Assembly: GCA_001603115.1 (NCBI GenBank)
Contig: LVBG01000011.1
Location: forward strand, 1-64,000
Direction of reading: 5' to 3'
Origin: Spirochaetales bacterium Spiro_05
GTDB taxonomy: Bacteria > Spirochaetota > Spirochaetia > Sphaerochaetales > Sphaerochaetaceae
Length of the DNA: 64,000 nucleotides
Part shown: in pieces, positions 35,549 to 43,807 of the stretch
Layout: every line of letters begins with the position of its first letter
How positions within the stretch are numbered: position 1 is the stretch's first letter
The notes under the pieces: model-generated
Told to the model about the DNA's origin: nothing
Seen by the model: only the letters and a program-made list of their open reading frames with translations
The model's database searches: none
Made by a program: the position numbers and the translations under genes

Positions 35549-37165
35549 GTGGTCAGACTCAATGGCATCAATGTCGCATATGGCGACCGATATATTCTTA
35601 GGGATGCGAACGTGCTGGTTCGTACCGGCGATCGCATCGGATTGGTAGGTCCCAATGGGGCGGGAAAAAGCACCTTGCTTCGGGTCATCTGCGGGGAAGA
35701 GAAACCAGACAGCGGGGAGGTGCTCACCGAAGGTGGCACCATCATCGGCTATTTCAGCCAGAATGTGGGTGAGATGCAAGGCCGCACTGCCTTGGAAGAG
35801 GTAATTGCAGGCTCAGGGGCTGTCTATGAGATTGGGCTCGAACTTGAGAAGCTGGAGCACCGCATGGCCGATCCTGAGGGGAATTTCAGTGATGCGGATA
35901 TGGATCGGTATGGGGAGTTGCAGAGTGAATACCTCGCCCGTGACGGGTATGACCTGGTCAGCCGCAGTGAGGAGATTCTCACCGGCCTTGGCATCTCCAC
36001 AGATCGTCATCACCAGATGGTGGAGACCTTCAGCGGCGGATGGAAGATGCGCATCGCCTTGGCCAAGATACTTGCCCTCATGCCCGATGTGCTCTTGATG
36101 GACGAACCGACGAATCACCTCGATTTGGAGTCGATCATCTACCTCGAGAATTGGCTCTCCTCCTTCAAGGGCGATCTGGTGATGACCAGCCATGACCGCC
36201 AGTTCATGACCCGCATCTGCAGCCGCACCATCGAGGTGTCCAATGCCGAGGTGACCAGCTACAGCGGCGACTATGACTTCTACCTGCGTGAGCGGGAGAT
36301 CCGCCGTGAGCAGCTCATCGCCACCTTCAACCGCCAACAAGCGCGCTTTGCCAAGGACGAGGAGTTCATCGCCAAGTTCGCTGCCCGGGCCAGCCACGCA
36401 TCCTTGGTGCAGTCGCGCATCAAGGCTCTGGAGAAGATCGATCGCATCACCCTTCCGCCTGAGACCAAGCTGATGCAGGTGCAGTTTGCACCCTGCCAAA
36501 GAAGCGGGGACCAGGTGGTGGTGATGAAAGACCTCGCCAAGGTATGGCCGCTTGCGGGGGGAGGGACTCTTCCCGTTTTCCGTGGTGTCAGTGCAACGGT
36601 GATGCGGGGCAACAAGATCGCCCTCACCGGCGTGAATGGTGCGGGAAAGAGTACCCTGCTGAAGACCATTGTGGGCATGACGGAACCGACCGAAGGCATC
36701 GTAAGTCTTGGCGCGAGTGTGAACCTCGGGTACTTCAGCCAGTACTCCAGCGACGTTCTCGATCCCGACAAGACCATCTTTGAGGAAGTGTCTGACCGTG
36801 TTCCCATGACTACCATCCCTGTGCTGAGGGCGATGTTGGGGGCCTTCCTCTTCAGTGGTGATGATGTGGACAAGAAGATCGGAATGCTCAGTGGTGGGGA
36901 GAAGAGCCGTGTCATGCTTGCCTGCATGCTCGCAAATCCGGTGAACTTTCTGGTACTCGACGAACCGACCAACCACCTGGACATCCAAAGCCGCGAGGTC
37001 CTGCTCGATGCGCTGGTGCGCTTTGAGGGAACCATCATGATTGTCAGTCACGACCGATACTTTCTCAAGCATCTGGCAAACCGGGTGTTTGAGATGGATT
37101 GGGGCAAACTCAATATCTATGAAGGTGATTATTCCTACTACCTGCACAAAAGTGGTCGGGAGTAA
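35549..37165 (+). CDS. ABC-F family ATPase
   Basis: A 538-aa soluble protein with two ABC cassettes and no TM domain. Walker A motifs are GPNGAGKSTLL and GVNGAGKSTLL, signatures FSGGWKMR and LSGGEKSR, Walker B both with DEPTNHLD. The linker between cassettes (about residues 240-320) is the ribosome-contacting P-site-interaction region. Family members rescue stalled or antibiotic-bound ribosomes or gate initiation. The initiator is GTG with AGGAG upstream. No adjacent resistance gene hints at a drug role. Confidence 0.92.
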   Translation: MVRLNGINVAYGDRYILRDANVLVRTGDRIGLVGPNGAGKSTLLRVICGEEKPDSGEVLTEGGTIIGYFSQNVGEMQGRTALEEVIAGSGAVYEIGLELEKLEHRMADPEGNFSDADMDRYGELQSEYLARDGYDLVSRSEEILTGLGISTDRHHQMVETFSGGWKMRIALAKILALMPDVLLMDEPTNHLDLESIIYLENWLSSFKGDLVMTSHDRQFMTRICSRTIEVSNAEVTSYSGDYDFYLREREIRREQLIATFNRQQARFAKDEEFIAKFAARASHASLVQSRIKALEKIDRITLPPETKLMQVQFAPCQRSGDQVVVMKDLAKVWPLAGGGTLPVFRGVSATVMRGNKIALTGVNGAGKSTLLKTIVGMTEPTEGIVSLGASVNLGYFSQYSSDVLDPDKTIFEEVSDRVPMTTIPVLRAMLGAFLFSGDDVDKKIGMLSGGEKSRVMLACMLANPVNFLVLDEPTNHLDIQSREVLLDALVRFEGTIMIVSHDRYFLKHLANRVFEMDWGKLNIYEGDYSYYLHKSGRE

Positions 37166-37179
37166 CAAAGGAGAAACGT

Positions 37180-37590
37180 ATGGACATGCAGTATGTGGAA
37201 AAAGCACGCCAGCTGCGCAGCAAAGGCTACAACTGTGCCCAGGCAGTAGCCTGCAGTTTCAGTGACGTCGTGGGGCTGGACGAAGCAACCATCTTTTCGA
37301 TGATGGAAGGGTTCGGCGGAGGGATGGGCGGTCATCAGGCAACCTGCGGTGCCCTCAGCGGGGCTGTTGCCATAGCAGGACTAGTCACCAGCAAGGGGAG
37401 TGTGGAAGGTCAGACAAAAACGCTTACCTACGCCAAGTCAAAAGCCCTGGTCCAAGCGTTTGAAGCACGTTGCAAGAGTCTGGTCTGCAAGGATTTGTTG
37501 GGTGAAGAGACAGGCGTTGAGTTGCATAGTTGTGAGCATTGTGTAGAGGATGCTGTGATTTTGGTGCAGGAAATGTTGCAAAACCGGTAA
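37180..37590 (+). CDS. C_GCAxxG_C_C family protein
   Basis: A 136-aa protein with the family's spaced cysteines: YNCAQAV near residue 20, GGHQATCGALSGA near 56, and C-terminal C...HSCEHCVEDA. These proteins are thought to bind a metal or act in redox chemistry; the role is not known. AAAGGAG precedes the ATG, 15 bp after the ABC-F stop. Its last codons contain an 11-base repeat shared with the purE promoter region. Confidence 0.88.
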   Translation: MDMQYVEKARQLRSKGYNCAQAVACSFSDVVGLDEATIFSMMEGFGGGMGGHQATCGALSGAVAIAGLVTSKGSVEGQTKTLTYAKSKALVQAFEARCKSLVCKDLLGEETGVELHSCEHCVEDAVILVQEMLQNR

Positions 37591-37646
37591 ACATATCTGA
37601 CACTTGTCGTATGTCACAACAAAAAAATGAGTATTTGTTGCAAAAC
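37574..37646 (+). repeat. Direct repeat TGTTGCAAAAC flanking the purE upstream region
   Basis: An identical 11-base sequence occurs at 37574-37584 (the end of the C_GCAxxG gene) and 37636-37646 (just upstream of the purE -35), 62 bp or about six helical turns apart. The second copy also forms a dyad, TGCAA-N6-TTGCA. It is a candidate binding site for a purine regulator. Confidence 0.45.
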
Positions 37647-37649
37647 GAC

Positions 37650-37678
37650 TTGCATAAGCGATTTATTTTCGCTACCGT
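37650..37678 (+). promoter_or_regulatory. purE promoter predicting a leaderless mRNA
   Basis: TTGCAT (37650-37655), an exact 17-bp spacer and TACCGT (37673-37678). Six bases later comes the purE ATG, so the start site coincides with the start codon. An alternative TTGCAA (37638-37643) with TTTATT gives a leader of about 11 nt. In neither case is a ribosome-binding site present. Confidence 0.5.
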
Positions 37679-37684
37679 ACGCCT

Positions 37685-38188
37685 ATGCAGACAACACAGA
37701 AGAGTATTGTGGCCGTTTTGTTGGGGAGCGAGAGCGACTTGGACCGGGTACAGGGAGCTTTCCAGGTTCTTTCAGAGCTGGGGATTCCCTTCGAGAAAAG
37801 GATTCTCTCCGCCCATCGTACCAGCGATGATACGATAGCCTTTGCAGAAACTGCTGCCCAACGTGGCCTGAAAGTGCTGATTGCAGCGGCAGGGAAGGCA
37901 GCCCACCTTGGCGGGGTGCTGGCCAGCAGGACCCTCTTGCCGGTGATCGGCATCCCTTTGTCCACCTCTCTTTCTGGCCTCGATGCACTCTTTTCGACCG
38001 TGCAGATGCCAACCGGCTATCCGGTGGCGAGCGTGGCCATAGATGGGGCAGCCAACGCAGCTCTGCTTGCCGCCCAGATCCTGGCTCTCCAGGATCCCCA
38101 ACTCTCAGAAAAGCTGGCCAAAAGGCGCCTTGCCATGGCTGAGCAGGTAATAAGTGCAGACGCGCGAATCAACAAGAGCTTTCCCTGA
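37685..38188 (+). CDS. purE: N5-carboxyaminoimidazole ribonucleotide mutase / AIR carboxylase PurE
   Basis: A 167-aa homo-octameric enzyme making CAIR. The N-terminal LLGSESDLD phosphate loop, the SAHRT motif, AGKAAHLGG and the C-terminal AANAALLAAQIL follow PurE. SAHRT points to class I, which works with PurK, but the usual HLPGM is HLGGV here. No purK lies in the operon. Class II PurE, known from Treponema denticola, uses CO2 directly and normally has SAHKT. Which substrate it uses is open. There is no ribosome-binding site (see promoter). The first gene of the purine operon. Confidence 0.92.
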   Translation: MQTTQKSIVAVLLGSESDLDRVQGAFQVLSELGIPFEKRILSAHRTSDDTIAFAETAAQRGLKVLIAAAGKAAHLGGVLASRTLLPVIGIPLSTSLSGLDALFSTVQMPTGYPVASVAIDGAANAALLAAQILALQDPQLSEKLAKRRLAMAEQVISADARINKSFP

Positions 38189-38208
38189 TAAACAGGTGAA
38201 GCTCTTTT
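38172..38208 (+). terminator. Internal terminator/attenuator between purE and purC
   Basis: AAGAGCTT (38172-38179) pairs with AAGCTCTT (38197-38204), with an inner CCTG/CAGG stem, and is followed by TTTT. The left arm lies in the last codons of purE. It should cause partial termination and so higher purE than downstream expression, or conditional read-through. Confidence 0.7.
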
Positions 38209-38230
38209 TTAATTGCAAGAGGGAGATGTC

Positions 38231-38944
38231 ATGCAAAAAACACAGCAGCTGTATGAGGGAAAGGCGAAGAAAGTCTATGCAACCGATGAGGCAGGCGTTT
38301 ACATCGTCTCCTACAAGGATGATGCGACAGCCTTCAACGGGTTGAAGAAGGGCACGATCGAACACAAGGGCAGCATCAACAACAGGGTGAGCAACCATCT
38401 GATGCAGCTGTTGGAGAAGCAAGGGATTCCCACCCATCTTTTGCAAGAGCTTTCAGAGTGCGAGACTGCGGTCAGAAAGGTGCGCATCATTCCCTTGGAA
38501 GTCATCGTCCGCAACATTGCTGCCGGCTCGCTTTCGACTCGTCTCGGCCTTGAAGAAGGGACGAAGCTAGGTTGTACCGTGCTTGAGTTCTGTTACAAAC
38601 GGGATGATTTGGGTGACCCGCTGGTAAATGAGTACCACATCAGGGCCCTCGGTCTTGCACGTGATGAAGAGCTTGCCCAGCTCAGCTCCTACAGCCTCAA
38701 GATCAATGACATCCTTGGGTCCTACCTGAGGGACCTCGGTATTGAGCTGGTGGATTTCAAGCTTGAGTTCGGCATCACCGACGAAGGCAAGCTGATTCTT
38801 GCTGATGAGATCTCACCCGATACCTGCAGGTTCTGGGACACCAAGACCGGCAAGAAGCTGGACAAGGATCGGTTCCGCCGCGACCTCGGCTCGGTAGAGG
38901 AAGCGTATCAGGAAGTGCTCTTCCGCTTGCTGGGCATCAACTGA
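38231..38944 (+). CDS. purC: SAICAR synthase PurC
   Basis: A 237-aa enzyme joining aspartate to CAIR. Motifs: LYEGKAKKVY at the N-terminus, KGTIEHKGSINNRVSNHLMQLL, VEVIVRNIAAGS-like (LEVIVRNIAAGSLSTRLG), KLEFGI and ADEISPDTCRFWD. AGAGGGAG precedes the ATG at 38231. The stop overlaps the purF start as TGATG. Confidence 0.95.
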   Translation: MQKTQQLYEGKAKKVYATDEAGVYIVSYKDDATAFNGLKKGTIEHKGSINNRVSNHLMQLLEKQGIPTHLLQELSECETAVRKVRIIPLEVIVRNIAAGSLSTRLGLEEGTKLGCTVLEFCYKRDDLGDPLVNEYHIRALGLARDEELAQLSSYSLKINDILGSYLRDLGIELVDFKLEFGITDEGKLILADEISPDTCRFWDTKTGKKLDKDRFRRDLGSVEEAYQEVLFRLLGIN

Positions 38945-40356
38945 TGGCCACTCTTAAGGAAGCGTGCGGGCTGTTTGGCATCTTCTCCGAAGCCGCCGTA
39001 GATACCGCCCAGTTCTGCCACCTTGGCCTCTACTCGTTGCAGCATCGCGGGCAGGAAGGGTGTGGCATTGCCTGGAATGACAAAGGCTCGCTGACTGTGC
39101 AGAAGGACCTTGGGCTGGTTGCCGAGGTATTTCCTGAACCCGTGCAGGTCACATCCACCACCCGGATGGCAATCGCCCATACGCGGTATGGGACCAGCGG
39201 GGAACGATCACGTGAGAATGTGCAGCCCTTGCTCATCCGTCACCAGATGGGAAGCATGGCCTTGGCCCACAACGGGAACCTCACCAACGATGTGCAGCTT
39301 CGCTCATCCTTGGAGCAGCAGGGCTCACTCTTCCACACTACCAGTGATACCGAGGTGATAGCCTACATCATCACCAAGCATCGGCTTTGCAGTGAGAGTG
39401 TGGAGGAAGCGATTGAGAAGGCAATGGATGAGCTGAAAGGCTCGTACTCGCTTCTGGTCATGACCGCAGGCAAGCTCATTGCAGTCCGCGATCGGTGGGG
39501 TTTCAAGCCCCTGTGCATGGGAAAGCTTGAGGATGGCTATGTATTTGCCAGCGAGAGCTGTGCCCTCGATGCGGTGGGAGCCAAGTTTTTACGGGATGTA
39601 GAGCCCGGGGAAATTTGCATCGTCGATGCCAAGACAGGTCAGCTGGAGAGCAAGAAGCGTCATGTAGGGGAGACCAAGGGCAGTCTCTGTGTGTTTGAGC
39701 TGATCTACTTTGCCCGCCCTGATAGCGTCATCGATACGATCAGCGTACACCAGGCCAGGCTGCGCAGCGGTGCCTTCCTCGCACTGGAACACCCAGCCCA
39801 GGCGGATGTGGTCATCGGAGTGCCCGACAGCGGCATCGATGCAGCCATCGGCTATGCCTGGCAGTCGGGCATTCCCTACAGCATCGGCTTCATCAAGAAC
39901 AAGTACATCGGTCGCACCTTCATCCAGCCCAAGCAGGGAGAACGGGAGAGCGGGGTGCGCATCAAGCTCAATCCCATCGCCTCCACGGTGGCTGGCAAGC
40001 GGGTGGTGCTCATCGATGATTCGATTGTCCGGGGAACCACCAGCAAGCGGATCGTCCGCCTCTTGCGCGAAGCTGGGGCGAAGGAAGTGCACCTTCGCTC
40101 TTCCGCTCCTCCCTTCCTCCACCCCTGTTACTACGGAACAGACATCGATTCGCGCAAGGATCTGTTCGCCCACAAGTATTCCCATCAGGAGATGCAGAAG
40201 ATCCTGGATGTCGACTCGTTGGGATTCCTGCTTCCCGAGCAGGTGCTCAAACTCAGCGACCATCCATCCATCGGCTTTTGCAGCGCCTGCTTTACCGGCT
40301 CCTATCCGTGCGAGCCACCACAAGGAGTTGTTGATGCATCCTCAGAGTCACAGTGA
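38944..40356 (+). CDS. purF: Amidophosphoribosyltransferase PurF
   Basis: A 470-aa enzyme of the first committed step (PRPP plus glutamine to phosphoribosylamine). A short propeptide precedes Cys8 (KEACGLFGIF), which becomes the N-terminal nucleophile. The glutaminase domain has HRGQEGCGIAW and HTRYGTSG; the PRPP loop is VVLIDDSIVRGTTS. The C-terminal CSACFTGSYP matches the Bacillus-type enzyme, which carries a 4Fe-4S cluster that makes it oxygen-sensitive. It overlaps purM by 23 bp. Confidence 0.95.
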   Translation: MATLKEACGLFGIFSEAAVDTAQFCHLGLYSLQHRGQEGCGIAWNDKGSLTVQKDLGLVAEVFPEPVQVTSTTRMAIAHTRYGTSGERSRENVQPLLIRHQMGSMALAHNGNLTNDVQLRSSLEQQGSLFHTTSDTEVIAYIITKHRLCSESVEEAIEKAMDELKGSYSLLVMTAGKLIAVRDRWGFKPLCMGKLEDGYVFASESCALDAVGAKFLRDVEPGEICIVDAKTGQLESKKRHVGETKGSLCVFELIYFARPDSVIDTISVHQARLRSGAFLALEHPAQADVVIGVPDSGIDAAIGYAWQSGIPYSIGFIKNKYIGRTFIQPKQGERESGVRIKLNPIASTVAGKRVVLIDDSIVRGTTSKRIVRLLREAGAKEVHLRSSAPPFLHPCYYGTDIDSRKDLFAHKYSHQEMQKILDVDSLGFLLPEQVLKLSDHPSIGFCSACFTGSYPCEPPQGVVDASSESQ

Positions 40357-41368
40357 ACGGTATGCCGAAAGCGGGGTGGATATCCGCCGAGGGTATGAGG
40401 CGGTTGAGTTGATCAAGGCCCATGTGGCAAGAACTGCCATCAAGGGGGTTCGCTCGGATATCGGCGGCTTTGGCGGCATGTTCGAGCTCGACCTCTCCGA
40501 GTGCCCGAATCCGGTTCTGGTCAGCGGGACCGACGGGGTGGGCACCAAGCTCAAGCTCGCCTTTGCCCTGGACAAGCATGATACCATCGGCATCGATTGC
40601 GTGGCCATGTGCGTCAACGATGTCATCTGCTGCGGGGCACGGCCGAAGATCTTCCTCGACTACATCGCATTGGGAAAGCTCGAACCGAAAAAGGTGGAGC
40701 AGATAGTGAAAGGCGTTGCCCAGGGCTGTCTTCTGGCAGGTTGTGCCCTGATAGGGGGAGAGACGGCCGAGATGCCGGGTTTCTATGGCTCAGGGGAGTA
40801 TGACATCGCGGGCTTCTGCACCGCAGTGGTGGACAAGACCAAGATTTTCGATACCGCATCCATCACAGAAGGGGATGTCTTGGTTGGCTTGCCTTCCTCG
40901 GGCGTCCACTCCAACGGCTTTTCCTTGGTCCGTTCAATCTTCGACTTGGACAAGCATCCCGAAAACCTTGGGGCATACTATCCAGAGCTTGGATCCACGT
41001 TGGGTGCAGCCTTGCTCGAGCCTACCCGCATCTATGTCCAAGAGGTGCTCTCCCTCTCAGAGCAGGTACCGATCAAGGGGGCGAGCCATATCACCGGGGG
41101 CGGGTTCTTCGAGAACATTCCCCGCTCCCTCCCACAGGGTCTGGGAGCAAGGATCGAGAAGCAGAAGGTGAGGATCCATCCCATCTTCACCTTGATGCAG
41201 AAGCTCTCCTCCATCGATGACCGGCAGATGTTCAACACCTTCAACATGGGGGTGGGCATGGTCCTCATCCTGGATAAGGACGATGCCGCACAAGCGTTGT
41301 CGCTCCTGCCTGACGCCTATGTGCTGGGCTCGGTGGAGGCAAGTGACGAGCCTCTGGTGCTGCTATGA
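40334..41368 (+). CDS. purM: Phosphoribosylformylglycinamidine cyclo-ligase PurM
   Basis: A 344-aa AIR synthetase. Conserved: YAESGVDIRRGYEAVELIK, VSGTDGVGTKLKLAF, GIDCVAMCVNDV, GGETAEMPGFY and ITGGGFFENIPR. The ATG at 40334 has AAGGAG seven bases upstream, inside the end of purF; the frame is open much further but only this start gives the family N-terminus. It overlaps purN by ATGA. Confidence 0.95.
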   Translation: MHPQSHSERYAESGVDIRRGYEAVELIKAHVARTAIKGVRSDIGGFGGMFELDLSECPNPVLVSGTDGVGTKLKLAFALDKHDTIGIDCVAMCVNDVICCGARPKIFLDYIALGKLEPKKVEQIVKGVAQGCLLAGCALIGGETAEMPGFYGSGEYDIAGFCTAVVDKTKIFDTASITEGDVLVGLPSSGVHSNGFSLVRSIFDLDKHPENLGAYYPELGSTLGAALLEPTRIYVQEVLSLSEQVPIKGASHITGGGFFENIPRSLPQGLGARIEKQKVRIHPIFTLMQKLSSIDDRQMFNTFNMGVGMVLILDKDDAAQALSLLPDAYVLGSVEASDEPLVLL

Positions 41369-42645
41369 TACGTATTGCGGTACTGGCAAGCGGAAGCGGT
41401 ACCAACCTCCAGGCGCTTTTGGACGCTGATCTGCTTCCCGGTGAGGTGGTGCTGGTTGCCAGCGACAAGCCCGATGCGCAGGCCCTTGGGCGCAGCAGGA
41501 TGAAGGGAATCCCTTCCATCGGCCTCGATCGCAAGACGTTGGGGAGAAAAGCCTTTGAGCAAACGCTCGAAGACCTGTTGGGCGAGCATGCGGTTGACTT
41601 GATCGTGCTCGCAGGCTTTCTGACCATCCTCTCTGCACCGTTTGTGAATGCGCATAGGAATCGCATCATCAACATACATCCCTCCCTGCTCCCCTCTTTC
41701 GGAGGAAAAGGGTATTATGGGGAGCGTGTCCATGAAGCGGTTCTCAAGCGAGGGGTGAAGATCAGCGGGGCGACGGTCCATCTGGTGACCGAAGAGGCGG
41801 ACGAAGGCCCGATCCTTGCGCAGCAGGCTCTCAGTGTCGCCGATGATGATACTCCCACATCTTTGGGGCAACGAATCCTCAAGACCATTGAGTGGACCTT
41901 GCTGCCCAAGACGGTGCAACAGTATTGCCGGAAATTGGAGGAAGAGATGCAACTCGAAACATATCTGAAAGGTCTGCGCTACCCGGGCAGGGGCATCCTC
42001 TGCGGCCTGAGTGAGGAAGGCAAAGCCTTGCTCATCTACTTCATCACTGCCCGCAGTAAGCACAGCAGGAATCGGATGCTTGTCGCCCAAAACGAAATGG
42101 TGCGTACCCAAGCAATCGATGAGAGCCTTCTTGTGGACCCTTCTCTGATCATCTACCGGGCGATCGACCGCATCGGCAACGCGTTTGTGGTGGCGAACGG
42201 GGACCAGAGTGATGCCATCCTTGCCTCCTTGGCCTGCGGACACTCCTTTGAGGAGGGCTTGGCTGCTGCTACCTACGAGCCGGATGCGCCCAACTACACC
42301 CCGCGTATCAGCGCCCTTTTCCAAACCGGGGGGCCCATTTCCTACACCCTCTCCATCCTTCGCAGGAGAGAGGACGGTTCGTGTGAGCATGCCTTTTTCC
42401 CCTCTGCAAAGCTGCAGGCAGGAGAGGGCCATCTGATCCATACCTATGAGAAGGAAGAAGAGCCTCTTTCCTCCTTTGCAGGGGAGCCCAGAAAGATGCT
42501 TCTCAAAGGGAGCGGGGAAACGTTGGCCCAGGGGGTTTGGCAGAGCCTGGATGAGCGGGTCCGGGTAGGCTTGTGTGTGAAAGAAATCGATCTGGATACC
42601 CATGAGGTCCAGACCATCATCATCAATGCAGAAGAGAGGAGATAG
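41365..42645 (+). CDS. Fusion: GAR transformylase PurN and PurO-type IMP cyclohydrolase
   Basis: A 426-aa two-domain protein. Residues 1 to about 193 are PurN: LASGSGTNLQAL, then catalytic Asn103 and His105 (NIHPSLLPSF) and Asp146 (EEADEGPIL). Residues about 197-426 resemble the archaeal-type IMP cyclohydrolase PurO family (LKGLRYPGRGILCGL, ITARSKHSRNR, DRIGNAFVVANGDQSD). It should thus catalyse both formylation of GAR and the final ring closure to IMP. The next gene encodes the AICAR formyltransferase half of PurH alone, so this fusion supplies the missing cyclohydrolase. No frameshift joins the parts. It overlaps purM by 4 bp. Confidence 0.88.
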   Translation: MIRIAVLASGSGTNLQALLDADLLPGEVVLVASDKPDAQALGRSRMKGIPSIGLDRKTLGRKAFEQTLEDLLGEHAVDLIVLAGFLTILSAPFVNAHRNRIINIHPSLLPSFGGKGYYGERVHEAVLKRGVKISGATVHLVTEEADEGPILAQQALSVADDDTPTSLGQRILKTIEWTLLPKTVQQYCRKLEEEMQLETYLKGLRYPGRGILCGLSEEGKALLIYFITARSKHSRNRMLVAQNEMVRTQAIDESLLVDPSLIIYRAIDRIGNAFVVANGDQSDAILASLACGHSFEEGLAAATYEPDAPNYTPRISALFQTGGPISYTLSILRRREDGSCEHAFFPSAKLQAGEGHLIHTYEKEEEPLSSFAGEPRKMLLKGSGETLAQGVWQSLDERVRVGLCVKEIDLDTHEVQTIIINAEERR

Positions 42646-42648
42646 CGC

Positions 42649-43806
42649 GTGGACCGTCTTGAATTGAAGTATGGGTGCAATCCAAACCAGAAACAGGCTG
42701 CCATCAGTGTGGAATCAGGGAGTCTTCCCCTCCAGGTGCTCAACGGAAAGGCAGGGTATATAAACCTGCTCGATGCTCTCAATGGTTGGCAGCTTGTCAG
42801 CTCGTTGAAGAGGGCAACCGGCCTTGCCTCTGCAGCATCCTTCAAGCATGTGAGCCCTGCAGGTGCTGCCGTAGGACTGGCCCTTGATGAGGTGGAGCGA
42901 AGTATGTACTTCATTTCGGAAAGCCAGGAGCTTTCGAGCCTGGCTGCAGCCTATGTACGTGCCCGCGGTGCCGACCGCATGTCCTCCTTCGGCGATTTCA
43001 TCAGCCTCAGCGATGAATGCGACCTCAGTACTGCAAAAGTCATCAAGGCGGAGGTCAGTGACGGGGTGATCGCCCCCTCCTATACAGCTGAGGCGTTGGA
43101 GATCCTTAAGCAAAAGAAAGACGGTTCCTTCACCGTCCTCGCCATCGATCCCGGTTGGCAAGCCCCGCTTCTGGAGACGCGCTCGGTGTTCGGCATCACC
43201 TTCACCCAGGAGCGCAATACAGTGGTATTGGACAGGGGTATCCTCACAGGCGTGGTGACACGCAAGAAAGAGATTCCCGAGGATGCGGTGATCGACCTTC
43301 TGGTTGCCCTCAATACCCTCAAGTACACCCAGTCCAACTCCGTCTGCTATGCGAAACGCGGGCAGACCATCGGGGTGGGGGCCGGCCAGCAGTCACGCAT
43401 CCATTGCACCCGTCTTGCCGGGGATAAGGCAGATCTGTGGCACTTGCGCCAGTGCAAGGCTGTGCTCGATCTTCCCTTCTTGCCCAAGCTCAGCCGCAAT
43501 GACAAGGACAACGCGGTGGAACACTACCTGCAGGGAGAGCTGGAAGGGTGGCGGCAGTATTTCAGTGAGGAGGTCGTCCCTCTTTCGGCAGAGCAAAAAA
43601 AGGAAATCCTTTCGCAGGTAAGCGGGGTCAGCCTGGCCAGTGATGCCTTCTTCCCCTTCCGCGACAATATCGACAGGGCTGCTCGCAGCGGGGTCTCCTA
43701 TGTCGTACAGAGCGGAGGGTCCCTTCGTGACGAGCTGGTCATCGAGGCGTGTGACGCGTACAAGATGGTGATGGTGTGCAACGCCATCCGTCTCTTCCAC
43801 CACTAG
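42649..43806 (+). CDS. purH: AICAR transformylase only (PurH C-terminal half)
   Basis: A 385-aa protein corresponding to the formyltransferase domain of PurH, beginning at LELKYGCNPNQKQA. Key segments: SAASFKHVSPAGAAVG (Lys-His catalytic pair), ADRMSSFGDFISLS, the KYTQSNSVCYAK loop, GVGAGQQSRIHCTRLAG, and DAFFPFRDNID. The N-terminal methylglyoxal-synthase-like IMP cyclohydrolase domain (about 200 aa) is entirely absent. The initiator is GTG with GAGGAG upstream. The cyclohydrolase step is presumably done by the PurN fusion encoded just before it. Confidence 0.93.
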   Translation: MDRLELKYGCNPNQKQAAISVESGSLPLQVLNGKAGYINLLDALNGWQLVSSLKRATGLASAASFKHVSPAGAAVGLALDEVERSMYFISESQELSSLAAAYVRARGADRMSSFGDFISLSDECDLSTAKVIKAEVSDGVIAPSYTAEALEILKQKKDGSFTVLAIDPGWQAPLLETRSVFGITFTQERNTVVLDRGILTGVVTRKKEIPEDAVIDLLVALNTLKYTQSNSVCYAKRGQTIGVGAGQQSRIHCTRLAGDKADLWHLRQCKAVLDLPFLPKLSRNDKDNAVEHYLQGELEGWRQYFSEEVVPLSAEQKKEILSQVSGVSLASDAFFPFRDNIDRAARSGVSYVVQSGGSLRDELVIEACDAYKMVMVCNAIRLFHH

Positions 43807-43807
43807 G

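Noticed and set aside
35813..37207. Minus-strand open frame opposite the ABC-F gene
   Set aside because: The plus strand encodes both complete ABC cassettes; the minus frame is His-rich shadow sequence.
41317..42603. Minus-strand open frame opposite the PurN-PurO fusion
   Set aside because: The opposite strand has clear enzyme motifs and SD/overlap structure; no domain seen in the antisense product.
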